Positions 1 to 7,687 of a stretch of DNA of 64,000 nucleotides are shown piece by piece. The position numbers were made by a program, and so were the translations under genes. The first letter of the stretch is position 1; every line of letters begins with the position of its first letter. The stretch lies in NCBI RefSeq assembly GCF_008180445.1, contig NZ_VTER01000001.1, forward strand, positions 124,001 through 188,000, written 5' to 3'. Origin of the DNA: Bacillus_AB infantis_B. Lineage in GTDB: Bacteria; Bacillota; Bacilli; Bacillales; Cytobacillaceae. The notes under the pieces are model-generated. The model did no database searches and was not told where the DNA came from. It saw only the letters and a list, made by a program, of their open reading frames with translations.

Positions 1-254
1 ACACTTCTTGCATTAGGGTCTATTTCTTCACCTGCGGATCTCACGATTTCCCGCATCTCCTTCAGACAATACCTCACGATATCGCCCTAGATTAGGCTTC
101 CTGAGCTAGGTCAGTCTCCTCAGGGATGGACTTTCACCATCTGGAATTCAGCTTCTATTCATTCATCCAGTCGTTACATCTCAATGTCGTCTCTGTCCTT
201 AAAGAAGTGAAGGACGTCGGCTTCGCCGACGTCCAATGCGACTGCCCGTCGCAC
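1..254 (-). mobile_element. Group II intron, 5' part of domain I (runs off the window)
   Basis: Read on the minus strand, the sequence starting at 254 opens with GTGCGAC, which fits the GUGYG 5' end of group II introns. It then folds as expected for domain I: GTGCGAC pairs with GTCGCA, followed by a perfect hairpin with arms GGACGTCGG and CCGACGTCC, and the GGTGAAAGTCC-type segment around 135. No reverse-transcriptase ORF is visible because only the first 254 bases lie in the window. The intron begins immediately after the U-tract of a terminator hairpin (255-278), the target habit of group IIC introns, although I cannot assign the class from the 5' end alone. Confidence 0.6.
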
Positions 255-278
255 AAAAAGGCAGATATAACATCTGCC
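255..278 (-). terminator. Intrinsic terminator used as intron insertion site
   Basis: Perfect 7-bp stem GGCAGAT / ATCTGCC (260-278) followed on the minus strand by TTTTT (259-255). The intron starts at the very next base, so the hairpin is the 5' exon. Confidence 0.7.
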
Positions 279-342
279 AGAACATTACCGTATATATTGC
301 ACCGGCGAGACAGACTGTATCAAAATCAATCCATCATACTGT

Positions 343-420
343 TCAGCCGGAACCAGGGTATATGGATACGCACTCAGCAGTATCAAGCTGACAATCAGCA
401 TTGCTGCTCATGATACACAT
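343..420 (-). CDS. Possible 25-residue small ORF
   Basis: ATG at 420 follows GGGGAG by 10 nt and reads 25 codons to TGA at 343; the transcript would end at the terminator at 255-278. The peptide has no hydrophobic segment or recognisable motif. It is the only reading frame with an RBS between the acetyltransferase and the terminator, and could equally be untranslated RNA. Shown because it is the only candidate source of the transcript that the terminator ends. Confidence 0.2.
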   Translation of the reverse strand: MCIMSSNADCQLDTAECVSIYPGSG

Positions 421-449
421 TAAAATATTGCTCCCCTTTTTATGAGTTT

Positions 450-476
450 GAAAGAACTGCGTGCAACAGTTCTTTC
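450..476 (-). terminator. Hairpin behind acetyltransferase gene
   Basis: Perfect 10-bp stem GAAAGAACTG / CAGTTCTTTC with a 7-nt loop, 16 bp past the stop of the GNAT gene. There is no U-tract, so it is a weak terminator or an mRNA-stabilising hairpin. Confidence 0.4.
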
Positions 477-491
477 TATTACCAAGCAATT

Positions 492-1076
492 CTAAAGACC
501 TTTTTCAAAGCAGACACATTCATGCACCCGTTTAAATCTCTTTTTAATTACTGCGGTTTCCTCCCCAGTATAATGGGCAAAAACCTGCATAGGATACAGA
601 TTCTTCAAGTTTGCAGAGACAGCACCTTTCAGCTCGGAATCTCCTTCCATATAAACATGCAAGTACGATTCTTTTTGAACGAAGCCGTTGCTCTCATACC
701 AAGCGCGAACCCAGTTATCATCACGGGTCCATGCTTCCATCCTGTTCAATCCCTGTTCCCTGGCGAGCCTTTCTGCTTCCTCCAGCAGGGCTGCTCCAAT
801 CCCCCTCCGCCTAAAGTCGGGGTGGACAGCAATATGCCAAATCATCCCGCCCAGCCCGGTTCCGCGTGAGCAAACCGTCCTTTCTTCTTCCTCATATTCC
901 AGATCAAGCAGCCCTGCTATCATTCCGTCCACTTCGGCGACTAGCTCAATCGCCGGATTTTCGTATTGTTCCTTTTCACGTAAGACATTGTCAAAATAAT
1001 CCGTATCCAAAAATGACAGCACCCTGCAGCGGACCCAGCCTTTCTCATCTTCTGGCTGATAGGATCTGATAATCAT
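492..1076 (-). CDS. GNAT family N-acetyltransferase
   Basis: A 194-residue GNAT-fold protein expected to transfer an acyl group from acyl-CoA to an amine; the substrate is unknown. The acyl-CoA binding motif A is visible as HPDFRRRGIGAALL near residues 86-99, preceded by the beta4 strand IWHIAV. A C-terminal extension of about 50 residues follows the GNAT core. The ATG at 1076 has GGAGG 6 nt upstream (GAAGGAGGAATTT). It is monocistronic, with a hairpin downstream at 450-476. Confidence 0.85.
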   Translation of the reverse strand: MIIRSYQPEDEKGWVRCRVLSFLDTDYFDNVLREKEQYENPAIELVAEVDGMIAGLLDLEYEEEERTVCSRGTGLGGMIWHIAVHPDFRRRGIGAALLEEAERLAREQGLNRMEAWTRDDNWVRAWYESNGFVQKESYLHVYMEGDSELKGAVSANLKNLYPMQVFAHYTGEETAVIKKRFKRVHECVCFEKGL

Positions 1077-1122
1077 AAATTCCTCCTTCAGGGCCGCTTA
1101 CAGCAAAGCCCTTATTCCTTCT

Positions 1123-1179
1123 TTAGAAATATTCTTGGCTGATATGACAAGTCTCTGAAATTCCTCTTTGGCTATTCAA
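1123..1179 (-). CDS. Possible 18-residue leader ORF
   Basis: TTG at 1179 lies 9 nt after a strong GGAGG and reads 18 codons to TAA at 1123, ending 46 nt before the start of the downstream acetyltransferase gene. An overlapping ATG four-codon ORF uses the same ribosome site. This suggests a translated leader, but no residue pattern supports it. The rest of the 1077-1315 gap shows nothing I can name. Confidence 0.2.
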   Translation of the reverse strand: MNSQRGISETCHISQEYF

Positions 1180-1319
1180 GAGGCATCACCTCCAAAATTT
1201 TTACATTCTCACATTGAGAGACTTTTTACCTCTAGAATGATTCTTTATCGGTTATGGAAAATCCTTCAAACTCATTTAAAAACAAAGAAATGTATACATA
1301 ACGGATATTCTATAAACAA

Positions 1320-1345
1320 AAAAAGACCCTCACATTTGGAGGGCC
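1320..1345 (-). terminator. Terminator of yitT
   Basis: Stem GGCCCTC / GAGGGTC (one G-U pair) followed on the minus strand by a T-rich tract, 11 bp past the yitT stop codon. Confidence 0.75.
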
Positions 1346-1355
1346 TCATAGGCTT

Positions 1356-2239
1356 TTAATGGATGCTTCTCTTTTTAAAACGTCCGCCCCTCACCTCAGT
1401 GATGTCAGCTATCGCCAAAAAGGCGGACGGATCAAGTTCTTCAAGGATGCTGTTAAGCTTGGATTCTTCAAGTCTATTGATGATGCAGAATATCACTTTC
1501 TTGTCGTCTCCTGTGTATGCGCCTTCCCCTTTCAGGTACGTGACGCCGCGTCCCAGCCGGTCATTGATGGTATCGCCGATTATGTCAGCTTCTTCGCTGA
1601 TGATCCAGACCGATTTGGATGCTTCGAGGCCGTCAGCGACAATATCAATCGCTTTTGCTGCGATGACATAGGCAAGTATAGAATACATGGCCCGGTCCCA
1701 TGTATAGACAAAGCCTGCAGAGCTCAGAATGAAAAAGTTGATGAACATGACGATTTCACCGACAGAAAAAGGGACACGCTTGCTGATGACGATGGATAGA
1801 ACTTCGGTCCCGTCAAGCGCTCCGCCATTGCGGATGACAAGCCCTACGCCGATTCCGAGAAAAATGCCGCCGAAAATTGTGGCTAAAAGAATATCCTCTG
1901 TAAAAGGAGGGATTGGGTGAAAGAATGAAGCGAAAAGGGAGAGCATAATGATGCCGTAAATGGCAGAAAGCGAAAATGTTTTGCCCATCTGCTTGTAGCC
2001 TAAATAAATGAAGGGCAAGTTCAAAACGAATAAAAATAAACCCAGCTTGATTCCTTTATATGAGAAAGCATAATGGATATACCTGTGATCCCGCCGTCAA
2101 TTACCTGGTTGGGAATCAGGAAGATCTCAAGCCCGGTAGCCATCAGCAAAGCACCAAGCGTTATAAATACCATGCGCTGGATAATCTTGAGCCAGGAAAG
2201 CTTTTTATGGCCCTTCTTTAAGGTTATAAGTTCTTCCAA
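1356..2239 (-). pseudogene. yitT: YitT family membrane protein, frameshifted
   Basis: Two adjoining frames together make one YitT-type protein (about 290 residues, DUF161 membrane region plus the C-terminal DUF2179 domain). The first frame, from TTG 2239 (AGAGGTG 6 nt upstream) or GTG 2248, runs to ISIMLSHIKESS and stops. Shifting by one base near 2060-2066 restores GIKLGLFLFVLNLPF, which continues directly into the 222-codon second frame starting NLPFIYLGYKQMG. The C-terminal domain (LGRGVTYLKGEGAYTGDDK) is intact. A single base lost around 2060 explains the break. It may be a genuine disruption or a base-call error; everything outside the junction is well preserved, which favours an error or a very recent mutation. 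Confidence 0.85.
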
Positions 2240-2287
2240 GTGGCACACCTCTATATTGTATTTGTTATAAATTATACCTTAAGTCTG

Positions 2288-2737
2288 CTATTTTAGAGGT
2301 GTTTGGGGATCGGTTGAATGGTCACCGGGCATGCTTTCAATTTTAAAAAACCGCATTTCCCTAACCAGTTTTGCCGCTTCAGCCGGTCTTACAGGCAAAT
2401 CTGCCAATAAACCAATATCCACCCAAAGCGGCTCATATGTGCCGCGGCCCCTTGCCAGATCGAATTCTTCTCCTGTCCCGCTCCCAAAAATACCAGCCAT
2501 CATCTCTGCAAAATAAAAATATTGCGGTCCATTATAATCATGGCGGACCAGCAGTCTGCCAACCTTCACTTCCATCCCCAGTTCTTCAAGGACTTCACGT
2601 GCTGCTGCCTCCTCAGGCAGCTCTCCAGGCTCTGCCCCTCCGCCGGGGAACACATAATATTCTTCACTTTCCCGAATCCGCTTAATGAGTGCCACTTTAC
2701 CATCTTTTACAATAACTGCCCTGCCGCAGATTCTCAT
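2288..2737 (-). CDS. Nudix hydrolase
   Basis: A 149-residue Nudix hydrolase expected to cleave a nucleoside diphosphate linked to another moiety. The Nudix box GX5EX7REUXEEXGU is complete, from GGGAEPGELPEEA through AREVLEELGME near residues 32-55. The ATG at 2737 is chosen because AAGGAG lies 6 nt upstream; upstream in-frame starts overlap the preceding kinase gene. It sits 17 bp after the kinase stop codon, so the two probably share a transcript. Substrate unknown. Confidence 0.85.
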   Translation of the reverse strand: MRICGRAVIVKDGKVALIKRIRESEEYYVFPGGGAEPGELPEEAAAREVLEELGMEVKVGRLLVRHDYNGPQYFYFAEMMAGIFGSGTGEEFDLARGRGTYEPLWVDIGLLADLPVRPAEAAKLVREMRFFKIESMPGDHSTDPQTPLK

Positions 2738-2754
2738 TTCTTTCTCCTTCCCCA

Positions 2755-3309
2755 TCAATTAAATTGTTCAGTAAGCTTTACAATTTCTCTAATGACAGAA
2801 CCAGCCTCTTCATTATTTTTTATAACAAAAAGGTAATCTGCCTCATCTTCGGCGGGGTCTTCCTTACGGGCAGCCTGCTGAAACTCCAGCACCTCTTTAA
2901 AGGTGGCTGCACTCCTGAAAATATTAGTGTTCCTGGTGCTTTCTGCAGCTCTTGCTTCCAGAATGGAATCCGGGATTTGGAAGTGAACCATAATCCGGAA
3001 GAAATCTTCACTTGGAAATAGTTCATTCAACAGATAGTCCCTGTCTTTCCTGCTGAGATTAGAATTGCAGATGATCATATGCAGGCTGGTATTTTCTTTT
3101 GCATACTCGACAATATATTTTGACAGCCCGTGCTTTAGGGTATTAGGCCCGCTTACAGGCTGAAGAGCTTCATAATATGTATGGATAAATGCCGCGTGGT
3201 TATCCTGGTCCATCACAAAAGAGCCTTTCAGCTCTTTCTTCAATTCTCCCGCAAATGTGCTTTTTCCGCTGTGTGTCTTCCCGACGGTCATGATTACAGT
3301 TCGTTTCAC
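2755..3309 (-). CDS. P-loop kinase / ATP-binding protein
   Basis: A 184-residue P-loop protein of the AAA_33 (Zeta-toxin/kinase-like) type. The Walker A motif GKTHSGKST is at residues 10-18, close to the N terminus after an IMTV beta strand, and an N-[SL]-x-R-[KR]-D-R element (NSNLSRKDRDYLL), typical of these small kinases, follows. The GTG start at 3309 has GGGGAG upstream. The phosphate acceptor cannot be told. It is followed closely by a Nudix hydrolase, which suggests a shared nucleotide-related role (inference). Confidence 0.75.
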   Translation of the reverse strand: MKRTVIMTVGKTHSGKSTFAGELKKELKGSFVMDQDNHAAFIHTYYEALQPVSGPNTLKHGLSKYIVEYAKENTSLHMIICNSNLSRKDRDYLLNELFPSEDFFRIMVHFQIPDSILEARAAESTRNTNIFRSAATFKEVLEFQQAARKEDPAEDEADYLFVIKNNEEAGSVIREIVKLTEQFN

Positions 3310-3340
3310 AGTTTCAGCTCCCCACTCGTAAAATCAGACA

Positions 3341-3364
3341 AAAAAAGGACCAGGAGGCCCTTTT
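3341..3364 (-). terminator. Terminator of VOC gene
   Basis: AAAAGGGCC / GGTCCTTTT stem with a 4-nt loop and a T-tract on the minus strand; the stem overlaps the VOC stop codon. Confidence 0.75.
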
Positions 3365-3782
3365 ACTGCGATACCATGAATTTCTCCTTGAATGAAGGAC
3401 TCAGCTCGCTCCATACATCGAACAGATTGCCGTCCGGATCCCTGAACACAAAGTTCCTGCCAGCATGTCCCCTCTCCTCGATCTCGCCTGTATGGACTCC
3501 CTGTTCACTGAACTCCTGATGAACCGCTTCAAGGGCAGCCTGCCCATCCACTTCAAACGTCAGAGAAAACCTTTCCGCTCCCGAAGCATCTGTGAAATTA
3601 CTAGTTTGTGATTCTGCTGCTTTAACAAGGAAAAAGCTCTGGTTCGCCAAATTAAGGATAGCTTTGTCTTCATCAATATAGTTCAGCTCTGCACCGAGCT
3701 TTCCGGCATACCAATCTGCAGATGCCTGGACATCCTTAACCGGAATATAAGTAGTACCTACTCTCCAAATCTTTTTGCTCAT
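3363..3782 (-). CDS. VOC (glyoxalase/bleomycin-resistance fold) protein
   Basis: A 139-residue vicinal-oxygen-chelate protein: two beta-alpha-beta-beta-beta modules, the first opening GTTYIPVKDVQASADWYAGKLG and the second ending FRDPDGNLFDVW, the classic VOC C-terminal signature. The usual role is divalent-metal chemistry or drug binding; the substrate is unknown. ATG 3782 is chosen because CAGGAGGG lies upstream at good spacing; an in-frame ATG 11 codons earlier has no RBS. Single gene with its own terminator. Confidence 0.8.
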   Translation of the reverse strand: MSKKIWRVGTTYIPVKDVQASADWYAGKLGAELNYIDEDKAILNLANQSFFLVKAAESQTSNFTDASGAERFSLTFEVDGQAALEAVHQEFSEQGVHTGEIEERGHAGRNFVFRDPDGNLFDVWSELSPSFKEKFMVSQ

Positions 3783-3845
3783 AAGAATCCCTCCTGGAAA
3801 ATTCAGTATATACAAAGATTCTCCATGCAGAAGCAGGATCCCTTT

Positions 3846-4052
3846 TTATTCTGCTGCATTATTTGCCTTTTTTCTGGATGAAATTGATATCCAGGCTGCC
3901 GTATGAAGAATGATGATCAGGACTCCACCGATCAGAAACAAATAAAACGAGGCAGTTCTTCCTTCAGCATAGCTGCTGTATGCCACCGAAAAAGAAACTA
4001 GTGACATAAAATACCCGATAATAATCTGAAAAGGCTGTATATGTTTGAACAT
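3846..4052 (-). CDS. Small two-TM membrane protein
   Basis: A 68-residue protein with two hydrophobic segments (about residues 8-25 and 35-55) and a basic Ser-Ser-Arg-Lys-Lys C terminus, suggesting a cytoplasmic tail. The ATG is preceded by GGAGGGATTGCA. I do not recognise the family. It diverges from the DUF4083 gene at 4129 and is the last gene before the shared promoter region. Confidence 0.65.
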   Translation of the reverse strand: MFKHIQPFQIIIGYFMSLVSFSVAYSSYAEGRTASFYLFLIGGVLIIILHTAAWISISSRKKANNAAE

Positions 4053-4128
4053 TGCAATCCCTCCTGCTGACTGATAGTATTATACCATAATTTCCCTTAT
4101 GTCGTCGGAACAGTATTGGAGGTATAGT

Positions 4129-4317
4129 ATGTATCTGGGAGATTGGCTGATTTTGATAATCATTGTTTTACTGACTTTGCTGGGTGTATTTTCTTTTACC
4201 CTGTTTATGCGGAGGATGGTGTCCCGTTCGGCTGCCTCCTATTCTTCTGATCAGGAGCTGCACGCCAAGCTGGATGAAATCATCAGATTGCTGAAAAAGC
4301 TGGAAAAAGATGAATAA
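4129..4317 (+). CDS. DUF4083-like small membrane protein
   Basis: A 62-residue protein with one N-terminal membrane segment (residues 5-28), an R-R-M-V-S-R basic patch and a C-terminal amphipathic helix DEIIRLLKKLEKD. This layout matches DUF4083 proteins of Bacillus and the second copy at 63473 (DRIIELLEEDKK). ATG 4129 is chosen because GGAGG is 6 nt upstream; an in-frame ATG at 4099 lacks an RBS. Function unknown; the C-terminal helix suggests oligomerisation or partner binding. Confidence 0.7.
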   Translation: MYLGDWLILIIIVLLTLLGVFSFTLFMRRMVSRSAASYSSDQELHAKLDEIIRLLKKLEKDE

Positions 4318-4326
4318 TTATCTATG

Positions 4327-4351
4327 CCCTCCTGATCCGGGGGGTTTTCTT
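4327..4351 (+). terminator. Terminator
   Basis: CCCTCC / GGGGGG stem (one T-G pair), 6-nt loop, then TTTTCTT, nine bases after the DUF4083 stop codon. Confidence 0.75.
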
Positions 4352-4398
4352 ATTCTCCTGTTAAAAGCTAAAATGAATTGAAACTTTTTATAAAAAAC

Positions 4399-4427
4399 AC
4401 AAACCTGAACAGCGGGTGCCCCGTCTA
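4399..4427 (+). promoter_or_regulatory. Candidate ECF-sigma promoter (autoregulation)
   Basis: ACAAAC (4399-4404), a 17-bp spacer and CGTCTA (4422-4427) resemble the TGAAAC-N16/17-CGTC form used by Bacillus ECF sigma factors. The first sigma gene codon lies about 25 bp downstream, so the sigma factor probably drives its own operon. It also rules out the upstream GTG at 4416 as a start, because that lies upstream of the -10. Confidence 0.5.
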
Positions 4428-4451
4428 ATGGTTGGAAGGGAGCAAAGAACC

Positions 4452-4988
4452 GTGGAAGAAACTTTATCAGAAATATTATTGGCAATGGACAGGGAAGCAG
4501 CCATCGACCAGATTATGCAGCTTTATGGCCAGGATATTCTCCAGCTTGCCTATACATATGTGAAGCAAAAAGATGTGGCAGAGGATCTGACACAGGAAAT
4601 CTTCATTAAATGCTATAAAAACCTCCATCAATATAACCGAAAATCGATGCTGAAAACATGGCTTTGGCGGATTGCCGTCAATCATTGCAAAGACTATCTC
4701 AGAAGCTGGCACAAACGCCATATCATCCTTTCAGAGGAACAGGCAAAATCGGGCAGCGGCATGAAGGATGAAGTCGAGGCAGCCGTCATTAAAAAAGATG
4801 ATGATTCACAGCTCGCAGCGGCAGTCATGAACCTGCCGGACCACTACCGAGAAGTCATTTACCTGCATTATTTCGAGGAGATGAGCATGAAGGAAATAGC
4901 GGCCGTCACTGGCATCAACCAAAATACAATCAAGACGCACCTAAAGCGGGCAAAGCAGCTATTAAAAGAAAGACTGGAGGAGCTATGA
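4452..4988 (+). CDS. ECF-family RNA polymerase sigma factor
   Basis: A 178-residue group 4 sigma factor. Region 2 is seen in DVAEDLTQEIFIKCY and the -10 recognition stretch MLKTWLWRIAVNHCKDYLR. Region 4 with its helix-turn-helix is YLHYFEEMSMKEIAAVTG followed by NTIKTHLKRAKQLL. The GTG start at 4452 has AAGGGAG 9 nt upstream and lies downstream of the candidate promoter. The stop overlaps the next gene (PadR-like), and an FtsW-like gene follows, so this is a three-gene operon. No classical anti-sigma gene is present; the PadR protein or the HAAS domain of the FtsW-like protein could take that role (inference). Confidence 0.9.
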   Translation: MEETLSEILLAMDREAAIDQIMQLYGQDILQLAYTYVKQKDVAEDLTQEIFIKCYKNLHQYNRKSMLKTWLWRIAVNHCKDYLRSWHKRHIILSEEQAKSGSGMKDEVEAAVIKKDDDSQLAAAVMNLPDHYREVIYLHYFEEMSMKEIAAVTGINQNTIKTHLKRAKQLLKERLEEL

Positions 4989-5395
4989 TGGAAGAGCGCT
5001 TGAAGAGATTAAAAAAAGCGATGGAAAATTCCGTTTTCCAGGACCTGTCATTTACCGGCAAAAGCCGTGAAGAAATAAAGGCAAAAGCAAGGAATCTTCA
5101 GATAAAAAGTGATGAAGATGTTATCCTTGCTGTCCTGCAGCTGCTTGTCCATGAAAAGACAGGCTTTGAATTGACCAGAAGCATCATCGCAAGGGGAATT
5201 TCTAACTTTGAAAAAAACGAAGGCTTCCTCTATGCCCTGCTGCACAGGCTGGAACGGAAAAACTATCTTCAGTCCAGCTGGCAGGATTCACGCAAATACT
5301 ACCAGCTGAATGACAGGGGCAGGAAACTCCTGGAGCAGTCAGAGAAAAAATCGGCCGGCAGGCGTACGGCCCTGCAGGAATTATGGGAGGGCTGA
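4988..5395 (+). CDS. PadR family transcriptional regulator
   Basis: A 135-residue protein with a PadR-type winged helix in the second half (DEDVILAVLQLLVHEKTGFE, then LLHRLERKNYLQSSWQDSRKYYQLNDRGRKLLE). The first about 35 residues (EERLKRLKKAMENSVFQDLSF) form an extra basic helix not present in minimal PadR proteins. The ATG at 4988 lies 7 nt from GGAGG; an alternative ATG at 4985 overlaps the sigma stop, so translation is coupled either way. PadR regulators respond to small ligands or envelope stress; the target here is probably this operon. Confidence 0.85.
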   Translation: MEERLKRLKKAMENSVFQDLSFTGKSREEIKAKARNLQIKSDEDVILAVLQLLVHEKTGFELTRSIIARGISNFEKNEGFLYALLHRLERKNYLQSSWQDSRKYYQLNDRGRKLLEQSEKKSAGRRTALQELWEG

Positions 5396-5399
5396 AATA

Positions 5400-6677
5400 G
5401 TGGCAGCTGAGAAAGACGACTTCCTCTCGGAGGTCAAAAAGCATATAAAATCCAAAGAAGCCAAGGCTTTTATCCATAAAGAGCTGGAGCACCATCTCCA
5501 GGAAACGAAAATAGAGCTGATGGCAGAGGGAATCGAAGAAACAGATGCGGAAGAAAAGGCAGTCCTGCAAATGGGCAGCCCGGCGGAGCTTGGGATGCAG
5601 CTGAACAAAATACATAAGCCGAGGGTGGATTGGCTGCTGATAGGGCTGCTGGCTGCGGCTTTTGGGATGGGGCTGCTTCCATTGTTGAGTGTTAATAACG
5701 AATATGATGGAAACTTTATAGGCAATCAAATTGTCTATATTATTCTTGGTTTGCTCGTTGCACTTGCTGCCATGCTTTTTGACTATAGGAAATTGCACAA
5801 ATGGAGCTGGCCTTTCCTGATAGCAGGCATTTTATACTTGATCCTTTTGCCGGTGTCTCCTTTATCTATCTCTGTAAACGGTTTTCCCTATTACAGGATC
5901 CCTGGAATTGGAGCATTCGGCGGAATGTCAATATTGCCATTATTCTACCTTTTCTGGGCAAGCTTTTTTTCAAAAGAAAAACCAAATCTATGGATAGGCT
6001 GGCTTATATTTGCTATTACTTTATTTCTATTCTTATCCTTGCCGGGCTTCCCGATTGCCATGATGTACGGCTTCCTTGTCATGATATTGTTTACCAGAAG
6101 CGCTGTAACACGGAAAACCATCATCGCAACCACATCTTCTGTCGGAGGCATCCTAGTCTTATTGGGCATATTAGCGTGGTTCACAAGCAACGAGTATCAA
6201 AAAGTCCGCATATTCGCTTTTCTTAACCCAAAAGAATACTCAGAGACTTCGGGATTTATGTATATTAAGATAAAAGAAATGCTGGCTGAAGGCGGCTGGC
6301 TTGGCAATCCGGAAAAAACAGCATCCATTCCAAATTTGCATTCCGATTATGCCTTTGTTAATATCACCTATTTTTACGGATGGCTGATGGCTGGCCTGTT
6401 AATTGTCATTCTTGCCCTTCTTTTGGCCAGGATGGTATCTGTCGGCGGACAGATTAAAGACCCTTACGGCAAACAGCTTGTCACAGGGGCAATCGCCCTC
6501 TATTCTGTCCAGTTTCTTTATAATATCGGGATGACATTAGGGGTCCTCCCAATCATCTCTATGCCATTGCCGTTCATAAGCTATGGCCTTACACCGGCAA
6601 TCCTTAATGCTTTTGTCATAGGCTTCGCCCTCAGCGTCTACAGGCGAAAGGATTTCACTGCCGCTGCCAGCAAATAA
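5400..6677 (+). CDS. HAAS-domain FtsW/RodA/SpoVE-type membrane protein
   Basis: A 425-residue protein: a cytoplasmic HAAS-type (permease prefix) helical domain at residues 1-75 (HKELEHHLQETK, then GSPAELGMQLNK), followed by about ten membrane segments of the SEDS family. SEDS proteins polymerise peptidoglycan glycan strands. The C-terminal signature region is recognisable (MTLGVLPIISMPLPFISYG), matching the family's P-x-P-F-[IL]-S-Y-G. GTG 5400 is chosen: GGGAGG is 9 nt upstream and it follows the PadR stop by 4 nt, whereas an upstream ATG at 5310 lies deep in the PadR gene. The fusion of a signalling HAAS domain to a SEDS core, under an ECF sigma factor, suggests envelope-stress-controlled wall synthesis. 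Confidence 0.85.
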   Translation: MAAEKDDFLSEVKKHIKSKEAKAFIHKELEHHLQETKIELMAEGIEETDAEEKAVLQMGSPAELGMQLNKIHKPRVDWLLIGLLAAAFGMGLLPLLSVNNEYDGNFIGNQIVYIILGLLVALAAMLFDYRKLHKWSWPFLIAGILYLILLPVSPLSISVNGFPYYRIPGIGAFGGMSILPLFYLFWASFFSKEKPNLWIGWLIFAITLFLFLSLPGFPIAMMYGFLVMILFTRSAVTRKTIIATTSSVGGILVLLGILAWFTSNEYQKVRIFAFLNPKEYSETSGFMYIKIKEMLAEGGWLGNPEKTASIPNLHSDYAFVNITYFYGWLMAGLLIVILALLLARMVSVGGQIKDPYGKQLVTGAIALYSVQFLYNIGMTLGVLPIISMPLPFISYGLTPAILNAFVIGFALSVYRRKDFTAAASK

Positions 6678-6684
6678 TACTGAA

Positions 6685-6713
6685 AAAAAGACTTCTTTTC
6701 CGGAAGTCTTTTT
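6685..6713. terminator. Bidirectional terminator
   Basis: AAAAAGACTTC / GAAGTCTTTTT with a 7-nt loop between the convergent FtsW-like and sulfotransferase genes; A- and T-tracts serve both directions. Confidence 0.85.
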
Positions 6714-6728
6714 CCATTTAAAGAAAGA

Positions 6729-7505
6729 TTATTTTATTCGCTCCACATCATAGCCATAGTGGATGAAGTCGTTTTTAAAAAGCTCCTGGACCAGCTTTTT
6801 TGTTTCCTCATTATAGAAATCAGTGTAATCAGGGAGAGGCGTTTTAATTGTCTGCCTGGAAAATTTAACATCAGAGAATGTTTGCCGGCCATTGCTTTGC
6901 ATCGCTTGTGTAAGATGGTGGGGAGATTTTACGAATTCATGCAAAGGCGAGTTCTGCAGCTTAAATTTCTGCTCAAGATTACGTATTTCTTCAGTAAAGT
7001 TCTCCAGGCGGATATGATTTTTGACAAACAGCTCTTCATCCTTGATATACTGCTGGGCAATGTGGGGATCAAGCTTAGGATTATCAGCTCCGATTTCCTT
7101 AACTTTATATAAAAACTCTTTGAAGGAAATCCCGGTACCCTTTGCTCCGGGAGCGATCTGATCCAGCAATGTTTCATTATAAATAGCGGCAAGATATGAA
7201 CTTACCGCTCTTGTATAAGGATTGCGGACCAGTTTATAGGATTCCTTTTTATTAAAAAGGAGCTGTTCTGCTATACGATACAAATACTTGGGCTGCTTCT
7301 GGTAAACCTGCAGCCTGTAGGTATGAACCCATGGATTATGTTTCAGCGCCTCATCAAGCTTTCCGATCTGGTAATAAAACCACTTTATCAACGAAGTACA
7401 TCCGCTTTTCGGGCTCCAGAAAAAAATGATCGGAAAATCCTGCTCGAATAAAGGCGGCCTGGAGTTGGTGAGGACATCCTTCACCTTTTGTTCTTTTTTA
7501 TTCAT
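6729..7505 (-). CDS. Sulfotransferase family protein
   Basis: A 258-residue PAPS-dependent sulfotransferase-like protein. The 5'-phosphosulfate loop is W30-SPKSGCTSL-I40 and the 3'-phosphate element is R94-NPYTRAVSSY, both in the expected order and spacing. The type resembles sulfotransferase family 2 (carbohydrate sulfotransferases), although no signal peptide or membrane anchor is seen, so it should act in the cytoplasm. Sulfotransferases are uncommon in Bacillaceae. ATG 7505 follows AGAAGGATTCTT. It lies next to a prolyl-4-hydroxylase-like gene, but a terminator separates them. The acceptor is unknown. Confidence 0.8.
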   Translation of the reverse strand: MNKKEQKVKDVLTNSRPPLFEQDFPIIFFWSPKSGCTSLIKWFYYQIGKLDEALKHNPWVHTYRLQVYQKQPKYLYRIAEQLLFNKKESYKLVRNPYTRAVSSYLAAIYNETLLDQIAPGAKGTGISFKEFLYKVKEIGADNPKLDPHIAQQYIKDEELFVKNHIRLENFTEEIRNLEQKFKLQNSPLHEFVKSPHHLTQAMQSNGRQTFSDVKFSRQTIKTPLPDYTDFYNEETKKLVQELFKNDFIHYGYDVERIK

Positions 7506-7602
7506 AAGAATCCTTCTGCCTCCCTCTTTTTATACTAATAAATGCAGGCCGGCCGCCCTGCGATTGGACGAAAACCCGGTTATTAATAGAATTATCCATA
7601 AA

Positions 7603-7635
7603 AAAATGAGAAAGCTTAGATTGCTTTCTCATTTT
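7603..7635 (-). terminator. Terminator of hydroxylase gene
   Basis: TGAGAAAGC / GCTTTCTCA stem flanked by A6 and T4, 50 bp past the hydroxylase stop; active on the minus strand and possibly both strands. Confidence 0.8.
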
Positions 7636-7687
7636 GATACATGTATGGGTGCAGTCCTTATGCCACGACAGGACCAATTTCATTGTT

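Noticed and set aside
126..413. 95-codon ORF on the plus strand
   Set aside because: It overlaps the group II intron 5' end, the terminator hairpin and the minus-strand small ORF; it has no RBS.
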